Source: CBFHWY01 sp965659675 | Lineage (GTDB): Bacteria; Bacteroidota; Bacteroidia; Flavobacteriales_G; Salibacteraceae | Direction: 5' to 3' | Assembly: GCA_965659675.1 (NCBI GenBank) | Contig: CBFHWY010000099.1 | Location: 1 to 8,642, forward strand | Length of the DNA stretch: 8,642 nt | Shown: one piece after another, positions 1 through 5,397 of the stretch | Layout: each line of letters opens with the position of its first letter | Position numbering within the stretch: position 1 is the stretch's first letter | Position numbers and translations under genes: made by a program | Notes under the pieces: generated by a model | The model's database searches: none | What the model saw: the letters and a program-made list of their open reading frames with translations, nothing else | What the model was told of the DNA's origin: nothing

Positions 1-832
1 AACTAAAACGACTCAGAGCCAAATTTTGTAGATAAACGTACCAGGGATGGCCCCAGTTCGCCAGGTCTTTCATGACCCTGCCTTGCCACTCTAGTTTGCT
101 CACGGCCACCATATATCCTGGGTCAGCCTGTTCTCTTAGAAAATAATATCCCGCCACGATCAGAAAAACGAGCACCATTGGTAACCAGGTCTGGAATCGC
201 TTAAGCAGTTTTGGTGAGCGAATCAAAAGAATAACAGCCAGCACAGGCAAGCTGAGGAATGCGGCCACACCTTTTGTAAGAAACCCCAACAAAAGTGCAA
301 CTGCTGAGAACCAAATCCACTCCTTCTTTACCTCATAGATGTAGATCAGGAATCCCATGATAAAATGAAAGCTAAATAGGCAGAGTAACGCATCGGTATC
401 CCCACTTCTTGCAACATGCCAACCCATAAAGCCCAGGTTAGTGATCAACATTATTGCAGCAAGAATTCCAGCAAAATAGCTACCAAAAAGTCGTTTGGAG
501 TAGAAAATAAATGACCAGCACAAGAGAAGGGTAGCGATGGCGGATGGCAAACGAACAGCCAGCTCATTTATCCCAAAAAGCTTATATCCGAAAGCGATCA
601 ACCAGATCAACAATGGAGGTTTACTGTTAGAATGTTCAGGCACACCTGAATAATGCACTACAAGCAAGTTGCCATTATTTAACATGTCTATAGCACTTAA
701 CGCTCTGCGGGCTTCATCCCAAATATGGAGAGGTAAGCTGTCAAGGTGAAGAAAGATCGGAAAATAGAACACCACAGATAAGAGCAGAAAGACTGCGATA
801 ATCTTGATCACTGGTTTTCCCTTAAACTTCAT
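1..832 (-). CDS. GT-C family (GT39/ArnT-like) membrane glycosyltransferase, C-terminus beyond window edge
   Basis: Reading leftward from the ATG at 830-832, the frame stays open for 277 codons and runs off the window, so the stop and C-terminal half are missing. The protein is strongly hydrophobic with many membrane segments (first at about residues 9-27). It carries GT39-type signatures: an acidic pair in the first external loop, 'WDEARRA' (Asp39-Glu40), 'SKPPLLIWL' at 70-78, 'ARSGDTDALL' at 141-150, and 'LTKG' at 185-188. Members of this family (ArnT, protein O-mannosyltransferases and many uncharacterised relatives) move a sugar from a polyprenyl-phosphate carrier to lipid A, protein or other acceptors on the outer side of the inner membrane. 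The early Asp-Glu motif is where the family binds metal and donor. Family assignment is firm; donor and acceptor cannot be told from sequence. It is divergent from the gene at 952 and has no partner gene visible in the window. Confidence 0.85.
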   Translation of the reverse strand, partial: MKFKGKPVIKIIAVFLLLSVVFYFPIFLHLDSLPLHIWDEARRALSAIDMLNNGNLLVVHYSGVPEHSNSKPPLLIWLIAFGYKLFGINELAVRLPSAIATLLLCWSFIFYSKRLFGSYFAGILAAIMLITNLGFMGWHVARSGDTDALLCLFSFHFIMGFLIYIYEVKKEWIWFSAVALLLGFLTKGVAAFLSLPVLAVILLIRSPKLLKRFQTWLPMVLVFLIVAGYYFLREQADPGYMVAVSKLEWQGRVMKDLANWGHPWYVYLQNLALSRFS

Positions 833-839
833 CGAGACG

Positions 840-847
840 CAAAACTA
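840..847 (-). promoter_or_regulatory. Possible -7 element for the glycosyltransferase gene
   Basis: On the minus strand these bases read TAGTTTTG, which fits the Bacteroidota -7 consensus TAnnTTTG. No TTG lies 19-21 nt upstream, and the implied transcript would start only a few bases before the ATG at 832 and be nearly leaderless. An 8-base pattern with two free positions can occur by chance, so this is weak. Confidence 0.25.
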
Positions 848-951
848 GAAAATGGTCACTTTTAGCAGCTTTTGACCTGCTTGCAATTTAGAATCGAAAC
901 AAATTCGGATTCCTACTAGGCAAATCACGTGAGAATTCTCAACTTTGAGAC

Positions 952-1419
952 ATGAAGACCAAGTATGCCATTTTAGTTGTGATCCTGCTCACAGTTTTTG
1001 CATGTTCAGGAGAAAAGAAAGAAGAGAAAGCAGATTCCATCGAACAGGAGAATACAAGCAAAGCAGATAGTGTTGTAGATGCTCGCAGATCTCGTTCTGA
1101 GTTAGCCGTAATGATGAGGAACATTTACATCGATATGCATGATAACAAAGAGTTGTTAGCTTCAGGCACTATGCCAGATATCGACTGGGGAAAATACACT
1201 CACATCAAAGAAGCCGAACCCACAGATGCTGAAGACAGTGGCCCTGCTTTTGAAGCATTCGCAGATGCATATGTTAATCAGTTAAAGGCATTCAACAACT
1301 CCAATGATTCCAACCGGATCGAGACCTACAATAATTTGGTCAATGGATGTTTGAGTTGCCATCAGCAGTACTGCATTGGTCCGATGGACATCATCAAAAC
1401 GCTCAAAATAGAGCAATAG
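952..1419 (+). CDS. Small lipoprotein with C-terminal CxxCH haem site (class II cytochrome c-like)
   Basis: This is a 155-residue protein. Residues 1-17 form a lipoprotein signal peptide ending in a lipobox (VFAC, lipidated Cys18), followed by a Lys/Glu-rich linker to about residue 45. The remainder looks helical. Near the C-terminus is CLSCH (Cys133, Cys136, His137), the c-type haem attachment motif. A single CxxCH close to the C-terminus of a roughly 100-residue helical domain is the layout of class II cytochromes c (c', c-556). In the low-spin c-556 type the other haem ligand is a Met in helix 1, and Met54, Met55 or Met62 could serve; this is inference. A further Cys141 lies just after the haem motif. 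The likely role is periplasmic electron transfer or haem/ligand binding, tethered to a membrane. No redox partner is encoded nearby. ATG 952 is preferred because it directly starts the signal peptide; no Shine-Dalgarno sequence is evident. Confidence 0.8.
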   Translation: MKTKYAILVVILLTVFACSGEKKEEKADSIEQENTSKADSVVDARRSRSELAVMMRNIYIDMHDNKELLASGTMPDIDWGKYTHIKEAEPTDAEDSGPAFEAFADAYVNQLKAFNNSNDSNRIETYNNLVNGCLSCHQQYCIGPMDIIKTLKIEQ

Positions 1420-1472
1420 CGAGCTTTTCGCGTTTAAATCCCAGGCAGGATGGAAAAAGTCTGCTTATTCCT

Positions 1473-1502
1473 TTGCCACCAGAATATCTTAAGATACATT
1501 TG
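1473..1502 (+). promoter_or_regulatory. Bacteroidota-type promoter of the three-lipoprotein operon
   Basis: TTG at 1473-1475 (within CTTTG) is followed after 19 nt by TACATTTG at 1495-1502. This matches the Bacteroidota housekeeping promoter (-33 TTG, -7 TAnnTTTG, spacing about 19-21 nt) at every fixed position. The expected transcription start is a few bases downstream, around 1506-1510, giving a short A/T-rich leader of about 16-20 nt before ATG 1526. It is the clearest promoter in the window. The start point is inferred, not seen. Confidence 0.75.
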
Positions 1503-1525
1503 GGAACAATCTTAAATTAATAATT

Positions 1526-1774
1526 ATGCGAAAACTTCAAATTTTGGTGGCAGCGCTGCTTGTAGGAGGTATGACCTCTTGCACAGTAACCTACCATAAT
1601 GTTACCAATAACCCTGTAGGTACTAAATCAGGAAAGGCTAGAGCTGGAATGTTCCAGGCTGATGCTGACTACTCTTTTGGAACTGCAGCCAAAAAAGGAA
1701 ATATCAATAAGATCGGAACCACTACATTCATTTATAGTCCGTTCGGAGTAAGAACCATTGTTACAGGAGAATAA
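1526..1774 (+). CDS. TRL-like family lipoprotein, copy 1 of 3
   Basis: This is an 82-residue protein with a signal peptide and lipobox (MTSC, Cys19), so the mature part is only about 64 residues. Landmarks shared with the next two genes are 'NNPVGTKSG' at 28-36, 'FGTAAKKGNINKIGTTTF' at 51-68 and the ending 'IVTGE'. The pattern Gly-x-Lys-x-Gly, then Ala-Ala-(Lys/Asp)...Gly-Ile/Asn-x-Lys-(Ile/Val), resembles the TRL-like lipoprotein family (PF13146 as I recall it). The family has no established function. The start has no Shine-Dalgarno; the leader is A/T-rich, as is usual in Bacteroidota. Gene 2 begins 2 nt after this stop. No acidic run follows the lipidated Cys, so surface export is not suggested. 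Confidence 0.75.
   Translation: MRKLQILVAALLVGGMTSCTVTYHNVTNNPVGTKSGKARAGMFQADADYSFGTAAKKGNINKIGTTTFIYSPFGVRTIVTGE
1765..1770 (+). promoter_or_regulatory. Shine-Dalgarno for lipoprotein gene 2, embedded in the end of gene 1
   Basis: AGGAGA lies 6 nt before ATG 1777, inside the codons for the C-terminal Thr-Gly-Glu of copy 1. Spacing and match to anti-SD are good. Its presence inside the upstream gene suggests translational coupling. Confidence 0.55.
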
Positions 1775-1776
1775 GT

Positions 1777-2103
1777 ATGAAAAAGAATATCACAAAAGGC
1801 CTAACGGCTATCGCTATGGCATTCACCTTTGCTTCATGCACTACAACAATGCCACTTACTGCTACGAATAATCCCATTGGTTCAAAAGAAGGAACTTCTA
1901 CCAACAAGTGCTTCTTTGCAGCACCAGTGGTTTCTGCTGGTCCCGGACAGGTGACCTCATATGGACTTTGCACTAGCAACAAGAAATATGGAATTCAGCA
2001 AGCAGCTGCAGACGCGGGAATTAGTAAAGTCGGAACAGTAGATCTCAAAACGCAGAATCTATTTATTATGACCAAATTCACATTAATCGTAACAGGAGAA
2101 TAA
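1777..2103 (+). CDS. TRL-like family lipoprotein, copy 2 of 3 (with Cys-containing insertion)
   Basis: This is a 108-residue predicted lipoprotein (signal peptide, lipobox FASC, Cys21). It shares the landmarks of its neighbours: 'NNPIGSKEG' at 31-39, 'IQQAAADAGISKVGTVDL' at 73-90 and the ending 'IVTGE'. Between the first two landmarks it is longer than the other copies and contains two cysteines, Cys45 and Cys65, absent from copies 1 and 3. In the periplasm they could form a disulphide; that is inference. The start ATG 1777 lies 2 nt after the stop of copy 1 and has an AGGAGA 6 nt upstream. Family assignment rests on the shared motif pattern; the function is unknown. Confidence 0.75.
   Translation: MKKNITKGLTAIAMAFTFASCTTTMPLTATNNPIGSKEGTSTNKCFFAAPVVSAGPGQVTSYGLCTSNKKYGIQQAAADAGISKVGTVDLKTQNLFIMTKFTLIVTGE
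2094..2099 (+). promoter_or_regulatory. Shine-Dalgarno for lipoprotein gene 3, embedded in the end of gene 2
   Basis: AGGAGA lies 6 nt before ATG 2106, again within the Thr-Gly-Glu codons that end the preceding paralogue. The arrangement is the same as at the copy 1/copy 2 junction. Confidence 0.55.
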
Positions 2104-2105
2104 TT

Positions 2106-2381
2106 ATGAAAAAACTAATGATTTTGGTAATTGCAGTAGCAGCTATTGCATTACAATCTTGCACAGTTTCTCATCCAGTTCTTGTTACTGACAATGCTGT
2201 TGGATCAAAAACAGGTGAGGCAAGCTATAAAGTGATCCTTGGATTTCCTCCTATGAAAGCTGATGCTAGTATCAGAACTGCCGCTAAAAATGGTGGAATC
2301 GATAAAGTAGCAACAGTAGACGTAGTTGTTCGTGGAGGTCTTTTCACGACTACAGTTACTACGAGAGTAACCGGAGAGTAA
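2106..2381 (+). CDS. TRL-like family lipoprotein, copy 3 of 3
   Basis: This is a 91-residue predicted lipoprotein (signal peptide, lipobox LQSC, Cys19). It is the copy closest to my recollection of the TRL-like pattern: 'DNAVGSKTGEAS' at 29-40, then 'ADASIRTAAKNGGIDKVATVDV' spanning 52-73, then a Thr-rich strand and the ending 'RVTGE'. It begins 2 nt after copy 2 and is followed by a strong terminator, so it ends the operon. Its last codons still contain GGAGAG, but no credible gene follows. The three copies are clearly related yet diverged, arguing for old tandem duplication rather than recent amplification. Function unknown; likely periplasm-facing on the outer or inner membrane. Confidence 0.78.
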   Translation: MKKLMILVIAVAAIALQSCTVSHPVLVTDNAVGSKTGEASYKVILGFPPMKADASIRTAAKNGGIDKVATVDVVVRGGLFTTTVTTRVTGE

Positions 2382-2402
2382 GCAAGTTTTCGAATGAATT
2401 AC

Positions 2403-2437
2403 AAGCCGCTGCAACCATTTGGTTCAGCGGCTTTTTT
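2403..2437 (+). terminator. Intrinsic terminator of the three-lipoprotein operon
   Basis: AAGCCGCTG (2403-2411) pairs with CAGCGGCTT (2425-2433). After a bulged C at 2412, AACC (2413-2416) pairs with GGTT (2421-2424) around an ATTT loop. Six Ts follow at 2432-2437. The structure is strong for rightward transcription. On the minus strand the following T-run is poor, so it is probably one-directional. The stop codon of the convergent gene lies in the T-tract. Confidence 0.85.
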
Positions 2438-3239
2438 ATGATCTTCTTTTCAAAAAGAAGAATCCGAGTTGGAATGAAATACTGCTGAAGCGTATCCGAA
2501 GACGATCCGAATCATTCAATCTACTTTTGAGTTGATAAACTTGCTGGCCAAAACCAAGTCCGGCGTAGAATCTCGTCAGACGATAATTGATCCCAAGTCG
2601 ATAATCCGCACCGAACCCATTGGAAGAAAGACTCTCCAAACTCTCGAGCGAAACACTTCGGTAAGATTCATTCATTAATAAGGGTCTGAAATTAACTGAA
2701 GCACTCAGACCTAAATTCGTAATGGGTTTCAGGTATACATAGCCCTTGGCTCCCATGGTTAACTGTACGAGATTTCCATTAAAGACGGAGGTCGCCTGAA
2801 ACCTACCCTGATCTGTTAAAAAGATCTCAGAAACCGAAAGGTTAATCGGAGAATAGCGAAAGCCCATATATGCTCCAAGCCCCTGATTCTTTCTGGCTCT
2901 TGGACGATACCATAGTTGAGTCTCCAGTCCTCTTAAACTCCCTTCAAACTCAACATTTGAGAGCTTGCCATTAAAATTTAAGTTCATTTTACTGAAGCTT
3001 TGTCGAGCAGCTGAAAAGCCTAACCAAAACTTCGGTTGAATTCTAAAATTGAGTCCTATACGCTGATCAAATTGATCGAGATCGCTCGCCGAGACTCCCT
3101 CTCCCCTGCTTAAGTTCTCCAGACTTGGGATCTGATGACTTAGTGCCGAAGACGCAGCATACTCTAACTCAAGTTTTCGATCCTGAGCAAAGAGCTGATG
3201 GGTGATCAGTAAAAAAGAAAACAGGCAAACCAGTCGCAT
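2436..3239 (-). CDS. Secreted, probable beta-barrel outer-membrane protein of unknown function
   Basis: From the ATG at 3237-3239 this encodes 267 residues beginning with a clean Sec signal peptide ('MRLVCLFSFLLITHQLFAQ', cleavage expected after Ala18). An upstream in-frame ATG at 3285-3287 would add 16 residues ahead of the signal peptide and is less likely. The mature protein is made of alternating polar/hydrophobic stretches rich in aromatics and Gly ('FWLGFSAARQSF', 'GLGAYMGFRYSPINL', 'FYAGLGFGQQVYQL'). The last strand is 'IRFSSISFQLGFFF', followed by a short basic tail. This is the appearance of a small outer-membrane beta-barrel. I recognise no specific family, ligand or partner. It converges on the lipoprotein operon and is divergent from the molybdenum cofactor gene, so it seems to stand alone. 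Confidence 0.7.
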   Translation of the reverse strand: MRLVCLFSFLLITHQLFAQDRKLELEYAASSALSHQIPSLENLSRGEGVSASDLDQFDQRIGLNFRIQPKFWLGFSAARQSFSKMNLNFNGKLSNVEFEGSLRGLETQLWYRPRARKNQGLGAYMGFRYSPINLSVSEIFLTDQGRFQATSVFNGNLVQLTMGAKGYVYLKPITNLGLSASVNFRPLLMNESYRSVSLESLESLSSNGFGADYRLGINYRLTRFYAGLGFGQQVYQLKSRLNDSDRLRIRFSSISFQLGFFFLKRRS

Positions 3240-3305
3240 AATAGCTTGATTGCAAAAGCGATACCAAATTACAGCAGCAGGGGGCATTTTTCCTGAATAG
3301 CTTCA

Positions 3306-3313
3306 TAACTTTG
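3306..3313 (+). promoter_or_regulatory. Probable -7 element for the moaC-moaB gene
   Basis: TAACTTTG matches the Bacteroidota -7 consensus TAnnTTTG and sits 16 nt before ATG 3330, implying a short leader of about 10 nt. Upstream there is only a T-run at 3287-3291 in roughly the -33 area and no proper TTG, so the match is half a promoter. Confidence 0.4.
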
Positions 3314-3329
3314 ACACAAAGAATTGTTG

Positions 3330-4241
3330 ATGGTAGATATCACACATAAATCCAATACGCTTCGTCATGCTAAGGCCAGAGCAAGCGTAATGCTCAGCAG
3401 TAAAGAAGCAATGACAGCCCTGAAGGATCTTAAAGTTCCAAAAGGAAACGTTTTTGAAAGTGCTCGTGTAGCTGCGCTTTATGCTGCTAAAAAAACTGCT
3501 GAGATGATCCCAGACTGTCATCCTCTTCCCGTGGAATACACGCATGTTGATTTTTCCATTGAAGAAATGACCCTACACTGTGATATTGAGATCAAGACCA
3601 TCTACAAGACTGGCGTTGAGGTGGAAGCCATGCATGCTGCATCCATTGCGGCACTAACGGTGTATGATATGCTAAAACCTCTCGACAAAGACATTCATAT
3701 CCGAGATATCCATTTGCTATGGAAAAAAGGAGGGAAAACAGACAAACAAAAGTTTCTTCCAGAAGTCAGCATCAAAACTTCCATCATTGTGTGCTCTGAC
3801 TCCATCAGTGCAGGTAATGCCGAAGATAAGAGCGGAAAATGGTTAAAATCAGCGCTTAGCGAATTCAATTGTCACACACTCGAACCTACAGTTGTATCGG
3901 ATGATCCATCAGAGATAGAAGAGGCAATTCTAGAAGCGTCCAAAAAATCTTCGCTGATCATCTTAAGTGGCGGGACCGGGTTGAATTCGAGAGATAATAC
4001 AAGAATAGTCCTGGAGAAACTCATCACAAAGGAATTAAGTGGTATTCGTGAATTGGCGAGAAATTACAGCAATGAAAGAATGCCCTTCTCATTTCTATCA
4101 GAGTCTGTGAGTGGATTGATGAATGACAAACTCATCATAAGCATGCCGGGCTCTAGTGGGGCTGTTCGAGACTATACCTATGCCCTCTTTCCAGAAGTCC
4201 TTCATGTGTTTAAAGTTTTGGAAAAAGGTTATCGCCACTAA
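3330..4241 (+). CDS. Bifunctional molybdenum cofactor biosynthesis protein MoaC/MoaB
   Basis: This 303-residue protein fuses two Moco enzymes. Residues about 1-145 are MoaC, cyclic pyranopterin monophosphate synthase, which with the radical SAM enzyme MoaA converts GTP to cPMP. 'MVDITHKSNTLRHAKA' is the usual MoaC opening; 'AAKKTAEMIPDCHPL' at 52-66 carries the expected catalytic Lys54; 'GVEVEAMHAASIAALTVYDM' at 95-114 and Lys116 supply Asp113 and Lys116, the counterparts of E. coli Asp128/Lys131. Residues about 147-303 are a MoaB/MogA-type domain, which adenylylates molybdopterin in MogA; SGGTG at 213-217, SRDNT at 220-224 and 'SMPGSSGAVRD' at 271-281 are its motifs. All key residues are present. 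ATG 3330 is preferred over TTG 3324 because MoaC proteins begin at MVD(I/V). No other Moco gene lies in the window. The same fusion is annotated in other Bacteroidota. Confidence 0.92.
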   Translation: MVDITHKSNTLRHAKARASVMLSSKEAMTALKDLKVPKGNVFESARVAALYAAKKTAEMIPDCHPLPVEYTHVDFSIEEMTLHCDIEIKTIYKTGVEVEAMHAASIAALTVYDMLKPLDKDIHIRDIHLLWKKGGKTDKQKFLPEVSIKTSIIVCSDSISAGNAEDKSGKWLKSALSEFNCHTLEPTVVSDDPSEIEEAILEASKKSSLIILSGGTGLNSRDNTRIVLEKLITKELSGIRELARNYSNERMPFSFLSESVSGLMNDKLIISMPGSSGAVRDYTYALFPEVLHVFKVLEKGYRH

Positions 4242-4265
4242 AGTTCATCTACTTTAAGTTTTTTT
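4239..4265 (+). terminator. Weak candidate terminator after moaC-moaB
   Basis: TAAAGT (4239-4244, starting in the stop codon) pairs with ACTTTA (4251-4256) around a 6-nt loop, and seven Ts follow at 4259-4265. The 6-bp stem is A/T-rich and weak, and two bases separate it from the T-run, so it may leak or be coincidental. Confidence 0.35.
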
Positions 4266-4326
4266 GAGCAGTCTGCTTAACAACTTTTAACAGCGGAAAG
4301 CCTCGCCTACTCTGACTTTTGGGGAC

Positions 4327-4362
4327 TTTTGCTTCGCAAAACCAAGCAAACAAAGCGAAGCA
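4327..4362 (+). promoter_or_regulatory. moxR leader with two mutually exclusive hairpins
   Basis: TTTTGC (4327-4332) can pair with GCAAAA (4336-4341) around a TTC loop. Alternatively TGCTTCGC (4330-4337) can pair with GCGAAGCA (4355-4362), a perfect 8-bp stem that ends 2 nt before ATG 4365. Both use bases 4330-4337, so only one can form at a time. The longer-range stem would cover the ribosome-loading region of the Bat operon. Base pairing is read directly; a regulatory role is inference. Confidence 0.35.
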
Positions 4363-4364
4363 TA

Positions 4365-5390
4365 ATGGAAGAAGTTAAAACGGATAGTGTTCAGGGCTCC
4401 AATACTGACATCAGGGCTTTGAACGAGAAGATTGAGAAAGAGAGCTCCTTTGTAGACCTGGTCAACCTTGAAATGAACAAGGTGATCGTAGGGCAAAAAC
4501 ATATGGTAGAACGATTGCTAATCGGTTTACTGGCAGATGGCCATATTCTACTTGAAGGTGTACCAGGGCTGGCAAAGACATTAGCGATCAAGAGTCTGGC
4601 CAACACCATGCACGGCGACTTCAGTCGAATACAATTCACACCAGACCTTCTGCCAGCCGACCTTGTGGGAACCATGATCTACAATCAGAAAAAGGAGGCC
4701 TTTAATGTAAAGCAAGGACCCATTTTCGCCAACTTCATTCTGGCAGATGAGATCAATCGTGCACCCGCAAAAGTACAATCGGCGCTGCTGGAGGCAATGC
4801 AGGAAAGACAGGTAACCATAGGTGAAACAACCCACGAATTGCCTAAGCCTTTCCTTGTATTGGCAACCCAGAATCCAGTTGAACAGGAAGGTACTTACCC
4901 TCTACCGGAAGCTCAGGTAGACCGTTTTATGTTGAAGGTGATCTTGGATTATCCAAAGAAAGAAGAAGAAAAACTCATCATCCGTCAAAACATCTCTGCT
5001 GAGAAGTTCCCCAAAACTTCACCAGTATTAAAACCTGAGGATATCATCAAGGCTAAGTCGGTTGTTCGTGAAGTGTACATGGATGAAAAGATCGAACGCT
5101 ATATTGTAGATATCGTCTTTGCCAGCAGAAATCCTGAAGATCACGGACTGGCGCAATATAAAGACATGATCAGCTTTGGAGCCTCTCCAAGGGCAAGCAT
5201 TAATCTGGCGCTCGCTGCAAAAGCCTATGCATTCATTCATCGAAGGGGTTATGTAATACCCGAAGACATCAGAGCTATCGCTAAAGATGTTATGCGTCAC
5301 AGGATCGGACTCACCTATGAGGCGGAAGCGGAGAACATCAGCTCTGAAGACATCGTTTCTGAGATCCTAAATAAAGTAGAGGTACCATAG
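4365..5390 (+). CDS. moxR: MoxR-family AAA+ ATPase
   Basis: This is a 341-residue cytosolic AAA+ ATPase with all family motifs in order. They are Walker A GVPGLAKT (65-72), Walker B 'FILADEINRAP' (124-134, Asp128-Glu129), sensor 1 'LATQNP' (166-171), 'EGTYPLPEAQVDRF' (175-188) with candidate arginine finger Arg187, and sensor 2 'GASPRAS' (272-278, Arg276). Length and motif spacing are typical. MoxR proteins form hexamers and act with vWA-domain partners as chaperones or remodelling factors, for example in metal-centre insertion or envelope stress tolerance. The vWA partners here are the four genes that follow at once. ATG 4365 is chosen over an in-frame TTG at 4329, because the extra 12 residues (basic, unlike the family) fall within the leader inverted repeat. 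It is the first gene of the operon; DUF58 begins 7 nt downstream. The substrate is not evident. Confidence 0.95.
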   Translation: MEEVKTDSVQGSNTDIRALNEKIEKESSFVDLVNLEMNKVIVGQKHMVERLLIGLLADGHILLEGVPGLAKTLAIKSLANTMHGDFSRIQFTPDLLPADLVGTMIYNQKKEAFNVKQGPIFANFILADEINRAPAKVQSALLEAMQERQVTIGETTHELPKPFLVLATQNPVEQEGTYPLPEAQVDRFMLKVILDYPKKEEEKLIIRQNISAEKFPKTSPVLKPEDIIKAKSVVREVYMDEKIERYIVDIVFASRNPEDHGLAQYKDMISFGASPRASINLALAAKAYAFIHRRGYVIPEDIRAIAKDVMRHRIGLTYEAEAENISSEDIVSEILNKVEVP

Positions 5391-5397
5391 TCAGGCT

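Noticed and set aside
872..894. TTGACC...TAGAAT as a promoter for the cytochrome-like gene.
   Set aside because: The spacing between the boxes is only 11 nt, and the second box does not match TAnnTTTG. No promoter for this gene could be called.
1419..1431. GCGA...TCGC hairpin after the cytochrome-like gene as a terminator.
   Set aside because: The stem is only 4 bp and no T-run follows.
2394..2441. A 15-codon frame starting ATG at 2394 after the GGAGAG at the end of lipoprotein copy 3.
   Set aside because: It lies across the terminator hairpin, has no signal peptide or similarity to the preceding copies, and ends in the T-tract region. It is a chance frame.
3240..3287. Upstream ATG adding 16 residues to the outer-membrane protein.
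   Set aside because: It would bury a complete signal peptide behind a polar extension. The ATG at 3237-3239 begins the signal peptide directly.
3324..3329. TTG start two codons before the MoaC/MoaB ATG.
   Set aside because: MoaC relatives begin at MVD(I/V), and ATG 3330 encodes exactly that.
4329..4364. TTG start giving a 12-residue longer MoxR.
   Set aside because: The added residues are basic and unlike MoxR N-termini, and the stretch is explained by an inverted repeat. ATG 4365 is better.
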